Shown: in pieces, positions 56,801 through 64,000 of the stretch | Layout: each line of letters starts with the position of its first letter | Numbering within the stretch: position 1 is the stretch's first letter | Origin: Yponomeuta sedellus | Taxonomy: Eukaryota; Arthropoda; Insecta; Lepidoptera; Yponomeutidae | Assembly: GCA_934045075.1 (NCBI GenBank) | Contig: OW203749.1 | Location: forward strand, 4,988,804 to 5,052,803 | Length of the DNA: 64,000 nucleotides | Direction of reading: 5' to 3' | The notes under the pieces: generated by a model | What the model was told of the DNA's origin: nothing | Databases searched by the model: none | Seen by the model: only the letters and a program-made list of their open reading frames with translations | Program-made: the position numbers and the translations under genes

Positions 56801-57571
56801 CGCGCCACGTCAGGTCAGGATTCCGCACCAGGTCCGCCAATAGCGCGTTGAAATGCTGAGGACAACGCGAAGTCTTTAATCACACTATCACTAGGCATGG
56901 GTGAAATTTTTAGCCTCTAAATAAATAGATAGATAATGCTTTATTCATACACAAGACACACATTAAGCATTTGGATGAAATTAATACTAAACACAAAAAA
57001 AAGAAAACTCATACACAAAACACATTATAATATTTGGGTGAAATTAAGATTTAACCCCAATTTTGATTAAAACACACTTGCATCAAGAAACATGCAATTC
57101 TCGATAAAATTTGGAATGATCACAGTAATCAAATGGTTGAAATCAGTAAGTGCGGCAATGTGTGTCCTGGATATAAAAAGGTGACTGGGCTCAGCATGTG
57201 CTACAGATAAAATCTGCAAATATATTTTTTAAATAGTCCTTAGCACGGGTTAGTGCATTAAAAAGAATATAATAAATTCTAACATTTTGCGCGACTCGCC
57301 CCGTCAAACCTGGAGTTTTCTCTGTTAATTTCGCGTTTACTACCCTCACCTGAACAGCCTCGTCCCGCTTGTGATACTCCCGCTCCTTGTCTCTGTCCCG
57401 CAGGCTGGTGGCGAGCGCGCGCTGCACCTCCCTCTCTCTCTCCTTGATGGAGGCCTGCGCGCGCGCCGCCCGCGCCGCCGCCTCGCCGTCGCTGCCCGCT
57501 TCGCCGTCCTCGGCGCTCGATGCCGCCGCCTCCGCTACCGCCTCCGCCTCCGGCTCCGTCGTCGTCTCCGC
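47690..57571 (-). CDS. TCERG1: Transcription elongation regulator 1 (TCERG1/CA150), C-terminal exons (span)
   Basis: Five minus-strand exons (57571-57350, 56855-56733, 55201-55037, 52914-52745, 47819-47690) join in phase into 269 residues. These match the C-terminal third of TCERG1: a charged helix (KEREREVQRAL, then DKEREYHKRDEAVQ), an FF domain (HFNALLADLVRNPDLTWREA, then KKDHRY), a second FF domain (FTQHTCNLAGKRRDKLRALL), a third (EREYRDYQRDRASSAKAGLR) and the hallmark tail KKGPPPPPTATEPSRRSKQ. TCERG1 is a nuclear WW/FF scaffold linking RNA polymerase II CTD and splicing factors. The WW domains and first FF domains lie beyond the window; I found none of their exons in 57572-64000. A 5.1-kb Transib-bearing intron precedes the last exon. 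Confidence 0.9.
47820..48060. other. TCERG1 last intron, 3' part
   Basis: Contains a short palindrome (ggagttcagaaacccgggag / ctctgaactcc, 47912-47942). No exon. Confidence 0.35.
48061..48108 (-). mobile_element. SINE family A, left part (split by Transib)
   Basis: Runs acctatttagaggctaaaaa to gggattcgaacccgcg and is interrupted there. The rest resumes at 51058 with gcctctggctgtgcgtgcca. The bases CCGCG at the break are duplicated. Confidence 0.8.
48109..48145 (+). repeat. Transib left terminal inverted repeat
   Basis: Heptamer CACACTG, then GTTCC and a longer spacer, then the shared block GGTCATAGG at 48137-48145. The spacer between heptamer and block is 21 nt. Confidence 0.8.
48479..50789 (-). 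CDS. Transib transposase (2 exons, 654 aa)
   Basis: Exon 1 (50789-50771) reads MEFEVT plus one base at donor gtatgt. Exon 2 (50424-48479) follows acceptor ttttgttttag and reads on as GTSIKCSFKRMLVLDTW. The RAG1-like core is recognisable, numbered from the joined start: first Asp in KWGFDGSTGHS (~271), second Asp in TMVDGKVCSAL (~382), and Glu in IGELSEEAAES (~585-592). The zinc module of RAG1 type (C-x2-C ... H-x4-H) appears as RCYIC (~397-400) and VHKVLIH (~566-571). A basic stretch SKRSKRRRL (~134-142) may be a nuclear signal. The enzyme should cut at the heptamers by a hairpin-type DDE reaction and insert with 5-bp duplication. No inactivating lesion is visible; activity is untested. Confidence 0.9.
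50425..50770 (-). other. Intron of the Transib transposase gene
   Basis: 346 bp, gtatgt..ttttag, AT-rich apart from a GC-rich patch at 50475-50530 with tagcaagtgctacgcgcctg and an imperfect inverse (ggcgcgcggcgtagcacc). Confidence 0.75.
51026..51052 (-). repeat. Transib right terminal inverted repeat
   Basis: On the minus strand: heptamer CACGGTG, spacer GTACCGTAGTA (11 nt), block GGTCATAGG. The spacer is 10 nt shorter than at the other end. Confidence 0.8.
51058..51110 (-). mobile_element. SINE family A, right part (split by Transib)
   Basis: Continuation of the tRNA-like head: gcctctggctgtgcgtgcca, then ctttccaactgagctact. Together with 48061-48108 it restores one SINE copy. Confidence 0.8.
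51111..51480. other. TCERG1 intron, repeat-like
   Basis: No exon. 51380-51480 (ttgcgcgggttatacccctg) is the inverse of 43465-43570, an unclassified repeat. Confidence 0.4.
51481..51715 (+). repeat. Interspersed repeat family D
   Basis: Words tgtccccactgcttgggcac, gaaggttaggccatactcc and atgacagccggcaccaaagg. Confidence 0.65.
51830..52740. repeat. Interspersed repeat family F with nested foldback
   Basis: Shares gtttttcgcaacaatgtttg, cgctccggtgtcattcgatc and gtcgctacagcgtcattcg with 38050-38390. It is interrupted at 52091-52664 by a foldback. Its right end reaches to within about 10 bp of the donor of the TCERG1 exon at 52745. Confidence 0.55.
52091..52664. mobile_element. Foldback element (~570 bp)
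   Basis: The ends gcacaactggttgtgccgag and gcacaaccagttgagc frame inverted arms that share gggcacttttgtttcccgtc / gacgggaaacaaaagtgccc. Non-coding. Confidence 0.75.
52745..52914 (-). CDS. TCERG1: TCERG1 exon (third FF domain here)
   Basis: 170 nt after acceptor aactacccacag. It reads EREYRDYQRDRASSAKAGLR to ALSHDA and ends AG|gtcggt. It corresponds to vertebrate REFEEYIRDKYITAKADF and following. Confidence 0.9.
52977..53393. mobile_element. TIR element G, copy 1 (~415 bp)
   Basis: The ends cgcggtctgaaaatgtttac and aaacatttttagaccgcg are inverted. The interior contains tgcatgcacaaatctatgcc and gaagaagcaatagagattca. A full reverse-complement copy lies at 57629-58028. Confidence 0.8.
53402..53595 (-). 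mobile_element. tRNA-derived SINE (family C)
   Basis: On the minus strand: head with cggcctctcaatcgggaggt and gggttcaaaccccgg (box B), then the body ttttcgaagttatgtac and ggtgaaggaaaacatcgtaa. This pattern is typical of lepidopteran SINEs. Confidence 0.75.
53650..53726 (-). mobile_element. SINE family A fragment
   Basis: acctatttagaggctgaaaa, ccgg, cgaacccgcgacctctggct, ending abruptly at the next SINE. Confidence 0.5.
53727..54002 (+). mobile_element. SINE family A, full-length
   Basis: Order on the plus strand: gtgcattaaaaagaatataa; body with taaaacctaactgcaaagta and tgcctgtacgtaatacagag; then the tRNA-like head (attagctcagttgggagagc, ggtcgcgggttcgagtccc); then the tail tttttagcctctaaataggt. 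It is the best template for the fragments elsewhere. The body precedes the tRNA-like part, which is unusual for a SINE. Confidence 0.7.
54057..54217. repeat. Near-perfect foldback (161 bp)
   Basis: Arms of about 57 bp: aaactgtttttatacggatt through tacaattttccaacg and the exact inverse. The core gtcatccgggaccacggcac contains the caggtgccg word shared with 40900. Confidence 0.85.
54218..55036. other. TCERG1 intron, no gene seen
   Basis: No exon recognised. The open frames of 80-90 codons lack motifs. Words such as agacacaagtggtgag and caccacttgtgtcctag at 54646-54698 form a short inverted pair. Confidence 0.3.
55037..55201 (-). CDS. TCERG1: TCERG1 exon (second FF domain here)
   Basis: 165 nt between acceptor attctcccaccag and donor gtcaga. 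It reads ERLFTQHTCNLAGKRRDKLR, then AHWRDLRRQLKDEPRTPKY and SSPEK, matching vertebrate EKLFNEHIEAL and following. Confidence 0.9.
55300..55490 (-). mobile_element. RTE-like LINE 3' end
   Basis: tcgtcgtcgtcaggctatac, ctgctggacatagcccttcc, ccccacgctgggcatgcggg, gggggcgctgctaccca. Minus-oriented. Confidence 0.7.
55565..55795 (-). repeat. Interspersed repeat family D, rearranged
   Basis: Contains gtgattggaatcagccgatt, cacgagcgtt-like and tgctggctgtcatg-like words in reverse order (agcgcttccgtgcttcgcaa, gttggtgccggctgtcatgt). Confidence 0.5.
55915..56262 (-). mobile_element. SINE family A with body
   Basis: Starts ttttaatgcactaacccgtg and aacctatttagaggctaaa; head gggatacgaacccgcaacct, cgctctaccaattgagcca; then gaaatttcgaacctctttac, ctgtattacgtacaggcagc. 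It ends in a second, inverted tail (atttttagcctctaaatagg, 56227). Confidence 0.65.
56283..56545 (-). repeat. Interspersed repeat family D
   Basis: ggcttaacgactgccattat, gtgccttgcgaagcacagaa, gattccaatcacacggt, aagagacccgtgccccagca. Segments appear in mixed order compared with the other copies. Confidence 0.5.
56733..56855 (-). CDS. TCERG1: TCERG1 exon (first FF domain here)
   Basis: 123 nt between acceptor cgttgtcctcag and donor gttaga. It reads HFNALLADLVRNPDLTWREA, then KKQLKKDHRYTLAELLTKDD and K. It is a clear FF domain matching vertebrate NFKALLSDMVRSSDVSW. Confidence 0.9.
56900..57345. repeat. SINE tail and LINE-tail fragments
   Basis: agcctctaaataaatagata and a short gata run followed by atgctttattcatacac at 56928-56950 suggest a LINE 3' end. 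57235-57265 holds a SINE-A end (gcacgggttagtgcattaaa). Confidence 0.45.
57350..57571 (-). CDS. TCERG1: TCERG1 exon, Ala/Glu-rich and charged helix
   Basis: 222 nt between acceptor cgttccttgacag and donor gtgagg. AETTTEPEAEAVAEAAASSA is an acidic, alanine-rich insertion, then EREREVQRALATSLRDRDKE and YHKRDEAVQ, matching vertebrate REREREVQKARSEQTKEID and following. Very GC-rich. Confidence 0.9.
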
Positions 57572-57628
57572 CTGTCAAGGAACGAACAGAGATGTGAGGG
57601 ACAAACTACGAATTATATACAATATACG

Positions 57629-58028
57629 GTCGCGGTCTAAAAATGTTTATCAGTTTTCAAATTAGATTCTTTAGCACACTCTGTGCAGTAAAGTCTTAAA
57701 TGCTATATCTAGTTACGTATTACTTTTTAATAGTTGTAGCATCGATTCTAACAAAAAGAGTATTCATGACGTTTTGATGATGAAACTCTTTTCTTTATTT
57801 AAAAGTTGACATAATTGTATTTTTACAATGACATCAAAAATACTAGGATTGAAATAATAAAAAATGATTATAAAACCATGGCAACCTCACTTGGGTGAAT
57901 CTCTATTGCTTCTTCTATGCTCTATGCCTAATCCATGGTCTATGCTTAATCAAATCACTCGACCATGTGGCATAGATTTGTGCATGCAATTACTAACCTT
58001 AAGGTGGTAAACATTTTCAGACCGCGAG
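57629..58028. mobile_element. TIR element G, copy 2 (~400 bp, inverted)
   Basis: Reverse complement of 52977-53393: it starts cgcggtctaaaaatgttta and ends gtaaacattttcagaccgcg. It lies in the intron upstream of the TCERG1 exon at 57350. Confidence 0.8.
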
Positions 58029-59834
58029 TTTGCATCGTGAGTGAGCATCATGAATTTGCATTAGTATTTCTTAATGATTCGCGATACTCATACATAGATA
58101 TATATTGAACGTCGGGAAATAAGGTAGTTACGTTTTACCTAATAAATAATCGCGATTTGACCCGTTTAATATACATAACTATGTATGAATTTGCATGTTC
58201 TGAGAGCCATAGCATAGCCAAATGAAAGGTAGCTTGTGGTTTTTTTAAAGGCATTCTAAAAAATCTTGACATAAACTGGAGTGGATGATGACCATTAGTA
58301 GCCAGACATAACCACGTGTCTTTATTCTGATAAACTAAGAGGCGATACTAAAAAAGTTGGCGAATTTTGTCATAAAATATTTTTCTACTGATTTTTTGTT
58401 TTTATTGTAGGTACGTCTCAATCCCGTCCGTCCACTACAGCATCAGAGTGGTCCCTTCACCCATCTAGTGTGAGTGAAGATGCGACTGGACGCTGTATAA
58501 ATCATCTCATCACGTAGATGCAAAAGGCCAATGCTTAAAAGGAATAGTCTCCATAGATAGCCTTTCAATTACTATTTACATAACAGAAGCTCTCAACCAC
58601 CGACATTTCAACGTGAAATGGAGTTTTTTTTCCCGCTGCCTTATCCACTAACGACCCAAAGGCAGCGGCTTCCATTTTTCATTGACATTCAGCAAACAGA
58701 ATGTAAGTAACATAAAATAAATAACATTATTTGATTCGATTTCACCTGAGGACAATGTCTAACAACAGAGCGGACAACATTGTGACTAGGGCCACAATTC
58801 TGTTAGTGCATTATAGTACCATGACAGAAACATGGTCGCGTCACGTGCAATGTTTTTTCATACCATTGACGCCTAGAAGGTTCGATGCATTTGCGTGGAC
58901 TTAAAGCAGCAACGTAAATAAATCGCCGTGTTCACGCAGTTGTCATAGTACTACAATGCATTAGCATAATTTAAACCCAGGTGGCCGCCGCAACAAGAGA
59001 TCAAGAGGCAGAAGCTGAAAACGTTGAATTGACTGTATTGAAGAAGATCTTACAAAATGGGGAGACACGTGGAAAGACTGGAGGAGGCCGAGACACGCAA
59101 AGGATTGTAGTCTGTTAGCTTTTAGAATATATCTCGGGCTCTAGACTTCGGCTTTCCCCGAAATCACACGAGTGTAAGAAAACTACTTCCTGCTCTGTAC
59201 AAAACTTTTCTTCACTATTTTGAAGTTATGTAAACTTAAGTGTTATATTAGTTCCGATATTTCTATTACACGGATATATCCGATAGTAGCCGAGGTAGCC
59301 GAGGGTCCCCAGAGACCTAACACACGTAATTTTATTATGATCATTGGTATAGCATGATATTGATGTCTAAATTAAATTCTTTTAAATTAAATACTTAAAA
59401 GCTGTATGAATTAAATTTGGAATTAAAGGCTTATTATATTTTATTATTTTTAAATTTTCTCGTTAGTAAAATCTATATCGATCGAAAAACGTATTATAAA
59501 ATTGAGTCGACAAGGAACTAAGCCCAAAAAAAAACTATAGCAGTATTCCGGAAAGGTATACCACGATCATCATTTGGTGTGCCTCGGCAACAGCTCCGGG
59601 TCTGCGTTTTTTGTGACCTCCAAAAGTATTTTTTTTAGATAAATATTAGTTTATTGTGCCAACAATTTTCAAAATAAAATAACAAGTTCCAAGTACCCGA
59701 AACAGGCTAGCGTGTATTCAGCAACTAATGAATTTTAATGAACCGAAAGATGTTCCGCTCCTAGCCCCGGCTGCCTAAGTGATTTTAACGATCACGAAGG
59801 TTAAGCAACACAGGGCGCGTTCAGTGCACGGACG
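58029..59834. other. TCERG1 intron, no exon seen
   Basis: No WW- or FF-type exon was recognised on the minus strand. At 59000-59110 a short plus-strand stretch reads RSYKMGRHVERLEEAETRKG, resembling the C-terminus of a LINE ORF. A hairpin (cgctgccttatccact / aaaggcagcgg) lies at 58635-58670. Confidence 0.4.
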
Positions 59835-60080
59835 GGTACACTTTGTGCCAAAAAGGCTACTTTAACATAAAGGATTATTTAGATGACAATGATGTTTGGA
59901 GTTAAGGCCAGTACAATACATGAGTTCTACGTCTTAGTCGTCGTCGTCGTCAGGCTATACTAGTCCAGTCCACTGCTGGACACAGCCCTCCCCTAAAGAG
60001 AGCCACGTTGTGGCTACGTCTTACGTCATACTACGTCTTAGTATAATTCTGTAAACTAATTAAGGACTTTGAAATTACTA
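59835..60080 (+). mobile_element. L2/CR1-like LINE fragment with nested RTE tail
   Basis: Starts acactttgtgccaaaaaggc (LCQKGYFNIKDYLDD-type frame) and ends actaattaaggactttgaaa. It is interrupted at about 59937-60012 by an RTE-type 3' end (gtcgtcgtcaggctatacta, ctgctggacacagccctcc). Confidence 0.65.
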
Positions 60081-60239
60081 TACTTAGTTAACTTTTTTTT
60101 TCTATATTAAGCACGCATTTTTTTATTTTGATCATTGTTGGCACTGTAAAGATGTGACCTCACTGTTAAGTTATATTTACTAATAGATTTTATTTACGAA
60201 ACAGCTTATACTTATAGAAATGAAATTAAATCAATTTTA

Positions 60240-60480
60240 CATTACATTCTGTTTGCTGTATGTCAATTCAATGTAAAATGTAAGCCGCTTTCTTCGGGCC
60301 GTAGTGTAGTGGAGAAAAAGCCAGCGGAAAAAAACTCCACTCTGACCATCATTTCTCAAGTCATCGTAACGTAATACATCAGTTACGACCGATACGTATG
60401 GTGAGATGAAAAGGTGATGGTATGGTGATGCCACAATTGCCGTCAATAACTTTGAATGCCAAGCAGTAGAGAATTGTCTG
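60240..60480. other. No gene seen
   Basis: Upstream part of the RTE-like insertion, or unrelated sequence. The words acttgcatgcc-like and cagttacgaccgatacg are not recognised elsewhere. Confidence 0.25.
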
Positions 60481-60725
60481 TGTGGTGTCGGCCTAGAGAA
60501 AAGCACCAACCCAAATTCTTCCCGCGGGTGTCGCAAAAGGCGACTAAGGGACTCAAACCGGGGGGTGGGCAGCAGCGCCCCCTGCAGTACAATTCTACCA
60601 AACTGCGATCCCCATCCCGCATGCCCAGCGTGGGGATTATGGGCATTACCCCCTAATGATGGCACAACTTTGCGCTCATTAGGGGAGGGCTATGTCCAGC
60701 AGACTAGTGTTGCCTGAAGAAGAAG
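60481..60725 (+). mobile_element. RTE-like LINE 3' end
   Basis: gtgtcggcctagagaaaagc, ttcttcccgcgggtgtcgca, gcgccccctgcagtacaatt, ggctatgtccagcag, gttgcctgaagaagaag. This is the longest copy of this 3' region in the window. Confidence 0.75.
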
Positions 60726-62109
60726 TAGAGAATTGTGTTACAGAATAAAGGAAATCATAAGTGGTGCGGCCAGACACACGAACATCACTCTTTCACGAAC
60801 ATAACGCATATAGTAATGTACTTCCATGAGGGAAACTAACATTTATCATATCAGCTCCAAGCTGTGGCCCCCGTTGTTGCCAGCGGTTTATCAGTCAGTA
60901 AAATATCGCCTAACAAACATACACAGTCACAAACATTCGCCTTTATAATACTAGTGTAATTTCTTATTTAACACCGAAATAAACTCGCTCACTCGACCAC
61001 CGAACAAGTTAGTGCGAAAATAAACACAAAACAATCAATCCTATGAATATAATTTATTCACAAAAACGTTATTTTTTAGAAAATTACCGAGCAATCAACA
61101 ATTCGGCTGACCTACAAACATTATTTTAATTATTATAATATGAACGTGAACCGGCCCAGTCTTATCATACAGAATCATAGATCATACAGAAAAAAATCTT
61201 CAAAAATAGAAACGAAGGACAAAGTTTCTGAATTTGAACACTAGGTGGCGCTGACGACATTCTTTATCGCGTTATGGTTGTATAGGTAATGTGTTCGGAG
61301 AGACAAGATCTTATTCATTGCCTTTTTAAATCATATTTTGTTTTAATCAGTCACCACTCTGTCTACATTACGGCACAACCACCTTGGTTGAGCTTAAATG
61401 AAACTCCTCAGTTTGGTCTCATTCGTAAAATTTAAAAATACGCCTATACCTTCAATGCAGACATAGACTGAGCCAGTTTGGGTAGGCATCTTAATTCTAA
61501 CCTAAACTATATAATACATTATGTGTAGAGCATACTCTATGCACTTCTAGACACTCATAGATACAGTTGGGCGCCAAAAAACAATACAATTATAAAAAAA
61601 CAGCCTAAGAAACATCGGCCACAACGAAACACCCACTAAAGGTTTATCAAACTGAAAAATACGTTTTGTATTCAAGGGACAGCATGTCGCGCCACTGAAA
61701 TTGTAACGCATAAATATTTATCTAACTATGTAAATGAGACAGCACATATATCTTTACATCTTCACATGTCTCGTAACCTAACAGAACTGAGTGAGATGTA
61801 AGGGTACATGCGCTGTCGCCATTGCAAAATTTATATTTAATTCATATTTATTTGTAAAATAATCCTTATAGTACGAGTCATATGAAAATTAAGTCCGTTA
61901 AAATAATAGGAATAAATAATATGTGGATTACTATCTACTTAAAGATAAACAAAACAATATTATTTCAATAAAAATATCAGCAACATTCTCCGACACGAGT
62001 GATTATTTTGAAATGTCAATTTATTAATAAAATAAGTAACCACAGATATTAAATTCATATTAAGTAGTATGAACACGTATTTATTATGTAGTTTTGCCGA
62101 TACATAGTG
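60726..62109. other. TCERG1 intron, no exon seen
   Basis: AT-rich. The word gaacactaggtggcgctgac is a common repeat-like motif. No supported exon on either strand. Confidence 0.3.
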
Positions 62110-62345
62110 TATCCTGTTCCGTGCTTGGAAAGGCACGTTAAGCCGTTGGCGCCGGCTCTCATGTAATGACAGTCGTTAAGCCATGTCAGAGGCCTTATGG
62201 GCGGCTTAACAACTTCTGACAGTAAGGCCCGCCAGTGCCTCCACCAACCCGGACTTGACCTCTGTGGTGGAGTGTAGCCTAACCTTCCTGCGGTGCAGGA
62301 AGACCCGTGCCCCAGCAGTGGGGACATACAATGGGTTGATATCAT
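62110..62345 (-). repeat. Interspersed repeat family D
   Basis: cgttaagccgttggcgccgg, acttctgacagtaaggcccg, ggaagacccgtgccccagca. Well-preserved reverse copy. Confidence 0.65.
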
Positions 62346-62774
62346 CATGTATCTTATATTTACATTGGTGACCGCGAATCACACGCACTTTTTGTGCTTC
62401 AGGTCGTAGGGAATTAAAACTAATACATTCACGCGTGCGACACATATTCACGTCACACATTGGTTTAACTAACGCCTATATTTTTTAAAACATTCTCTTG
62501 AAATTTCGTCTCCTTAAACTGGTAGTCCTCACCGAGGCTGAGTGTAGTAAATATACTTTATTAAACCTACGAATTTTGTAAATAATTGATGAAGCTTAGT
62601 AACAGTCCATTTAGTTAAAACATTATTCGAGATTTAATATTAATTGGAAAGACTATTCGGTTTTTTTATAAAAACAGGGATACTGGCTGTCGCTCGACTT
62701 TTTATGTAGAATTCAAGTGATAAGCCTTACAGTCGTATACGGCTTATCTGCTAATGAAGTGAGAATTGGATCAG
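62346..62774. other. No gene seen
   Basis: AT-rich sequence. A short inverted pair (gataagccttacagtcgtat / acggcttatc) lies at 62719-62750. Confidence 0.3.
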
Positions 62775-62932
62775 CCAAAACACGAATAAACGCGAGTGCG
62801 AGTTGTACTGTGACAGCGTTTTGCCAGTTCGAACGGTTAACTTACTCATACTCACTACTCAATGCTCGATTAACGCGATAGTAAAGTTATTCGATTGGAT
62901 CTGTCAAACTTGCACTGAGCACTCAGCTTGAT
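62775..62932 (+). mobile_element. gagtgc-type MITE, right half
   Basis: agccaaaacacgaataaacg to tgtcaaacttgcactgagca matches the right half of 47223-47525; the left half is missing. Confidence 0.75.
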
Positions 62933-63770
62933 CACACCGTGAACCAATCTTACCGGGCCAACTATAAAACTGGAGTAAAACGTTACATAACCTCCCCGTC
63001 CACAGTTAGACGGTTGTGTGTCCGGAAATGTATTGAAAATGAGTAAAATGTGACTCATGGACTTATACCAATACACTCCTTCGAGTCTTAAACAACTCTT
63101 GGACAGTGAAATTGCTAGCTACAAAAAGGACAAAAATAAATATGTGATTTGATGATTTTAAAAACGTTCTTTTTATAAAAATAATCGTATCTTTGCATTA
63201 TTTTCGCTTTTCTCGACGCCATTGAATCAGGCATCAATTAAAAAGAACCACAGAATGTGTAATTGTATATATATAATTCATTCGTGTATGTAATTAAATA
63301 TGTATATGTAAATAATCTTGATAAGTCTTTTTATTGAAACATACATTTTATAAATCATAATATTTATATTTTTATAAAATTTTCATTAAAATTTCCATTG
63401 TATTAGTAATCTGTCACGATTTTGATTTAAAAGTGTGTATTTCAATGAAATGAAGTATCAAGATTTAATTTTTTTAAATACCTAAACAAATGGACTACAG
63501 GTACGTAGACTTCAGAATACAATTTTATTAGAGTCATCGTTCGTTCCGATGCAATGTCACGAGTATATCAAACCTTATCCTAACGTAGAGCTAAGTTTAA
63601 AATGTACAATTCAATTTACAATCCACGATTTACGCATTTAATTTGCGTAGCATAATACTATTACATTTTCACAAATTTCCTGTCTATTTGAGCCTTCTAT
63701 AATTTGAAAAAAGGGCAAGTTGTCGAAAATAATGCCTCTAAATTTCTTCGGGACCTCTAATTTAGACTAT
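62933..63770. other. No gene seen
   Basis: Very AT-rich. Open frames below 70 codons have no recognisable motif. Confidence 0.3.
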
Positions 63771-63950
63771 TTAGAGGCTACAAATTGCACCCAAGCCGGT
63801 ATTCGAAACCGCGACCTCTGGCTATCCGTGCCAGCGCTCTTTCCAACTGAGCTAATGGGCGACTCACCGGCATCAGTGAAATTTAGAACCTCTTTACGAT
63901 ATTCTCTGTATTACGTACAGGTAGCGACATCTTTGTTCCACGAGTTTAGA
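63771..63950 (-). mobile_element. SINE family A
   Basis: ctatttagaggctacaaatt, gtattcgaaaccgcgacctc, ctctttccaactgagctaat, gaaatttagaacctctttac, ctgtattacgtacaggtagc. Head plus the start of the body. Confidence 0.7.
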
Positions 63951-64000
63951 GACGAGCAACTCCAGGGAAACCCTGACCCATTGGAGAATATTGTCTGTAT

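Noticed and set aside
60456..60656. 66-codon frame with LKPGGGQQRPLQYNSTKLRS
   Set aside because: It recurs with the RTE-like 3' region at several places; part of a repeat 3' UTR, not a host gene.

Overview
The window looks like a repeat-rich stretch of a lepidopteran (moth or butterfly) nuclear genome. The evidence is ZAD-type C2H2 zinc-finger genes, spliced genes with GT..AG introns, several tRNA-derived SINE families, 3' tails of RTE-like LINEs, many MITEs and foldback elements, and Ty3/gypsy-like LTR elements. No bacterial features, CRISPR arrays or genuine tRNA genes were seen.

Layout. (1) 171-12707, minus: a four-exon ZAD/C2H2 zinc-finger gene (gene A). One huge exon contains five near-identical 189-bp repeats, each coding for a zinc finger plus a long linker. 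(2) 12.9-21.3 kb: LINE, MITE and TIR-element debris, plus the first two exons of a small Myb/SANT-like gene (minus). (3) 21330-35147, plus: a second ZAD/C2H2 gene (gene B), divergent from A, with the same exon phases and two stop-terminated candidate 3' terminal exons. Its introns hold a young LTR retrotransposon (31260-34254, identical LTRs, RT region deleted) and a solo LTR of the same family. (4) 38518-42019, plus: a complete three-exon WD40 gene, best matched to dynein-2 intermediate chain WDR34/DYNC2I2. (5) 47690-57571, minus: the last five exons of TCERG1 (FF-domain transcription elongation regulator); the 5' part lies beyond the window.

The most striking element is a complete Transib (RAG1-like) DNA transposon at 48109-51052. 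It lies in the last intron of TCERG1 and is inserted in a SINE. It has a 5-bp CCGCG target duplication, an apparently intact two-exon 654-aa transposase with RAG1-like DDE and CCHH residues, and heptamer-like ends. The two ends carry a shared GGTCATAGG block at different spacings, 11 and 21 nt. This recalls the 12/23 asymmetry of V(D)J recombination signals.

The host genes do not form a pathway: two are putative sequence-specific DNA-binding factors, one is a ciliary dynein-2 subunit and one a splicing/elongation factor. Most remaining sequence is nested repeats, whose insertion order can be read from target-site duplications. All coordinates and splice sites were read by eye; family names rest on recognised motifs, not searches.
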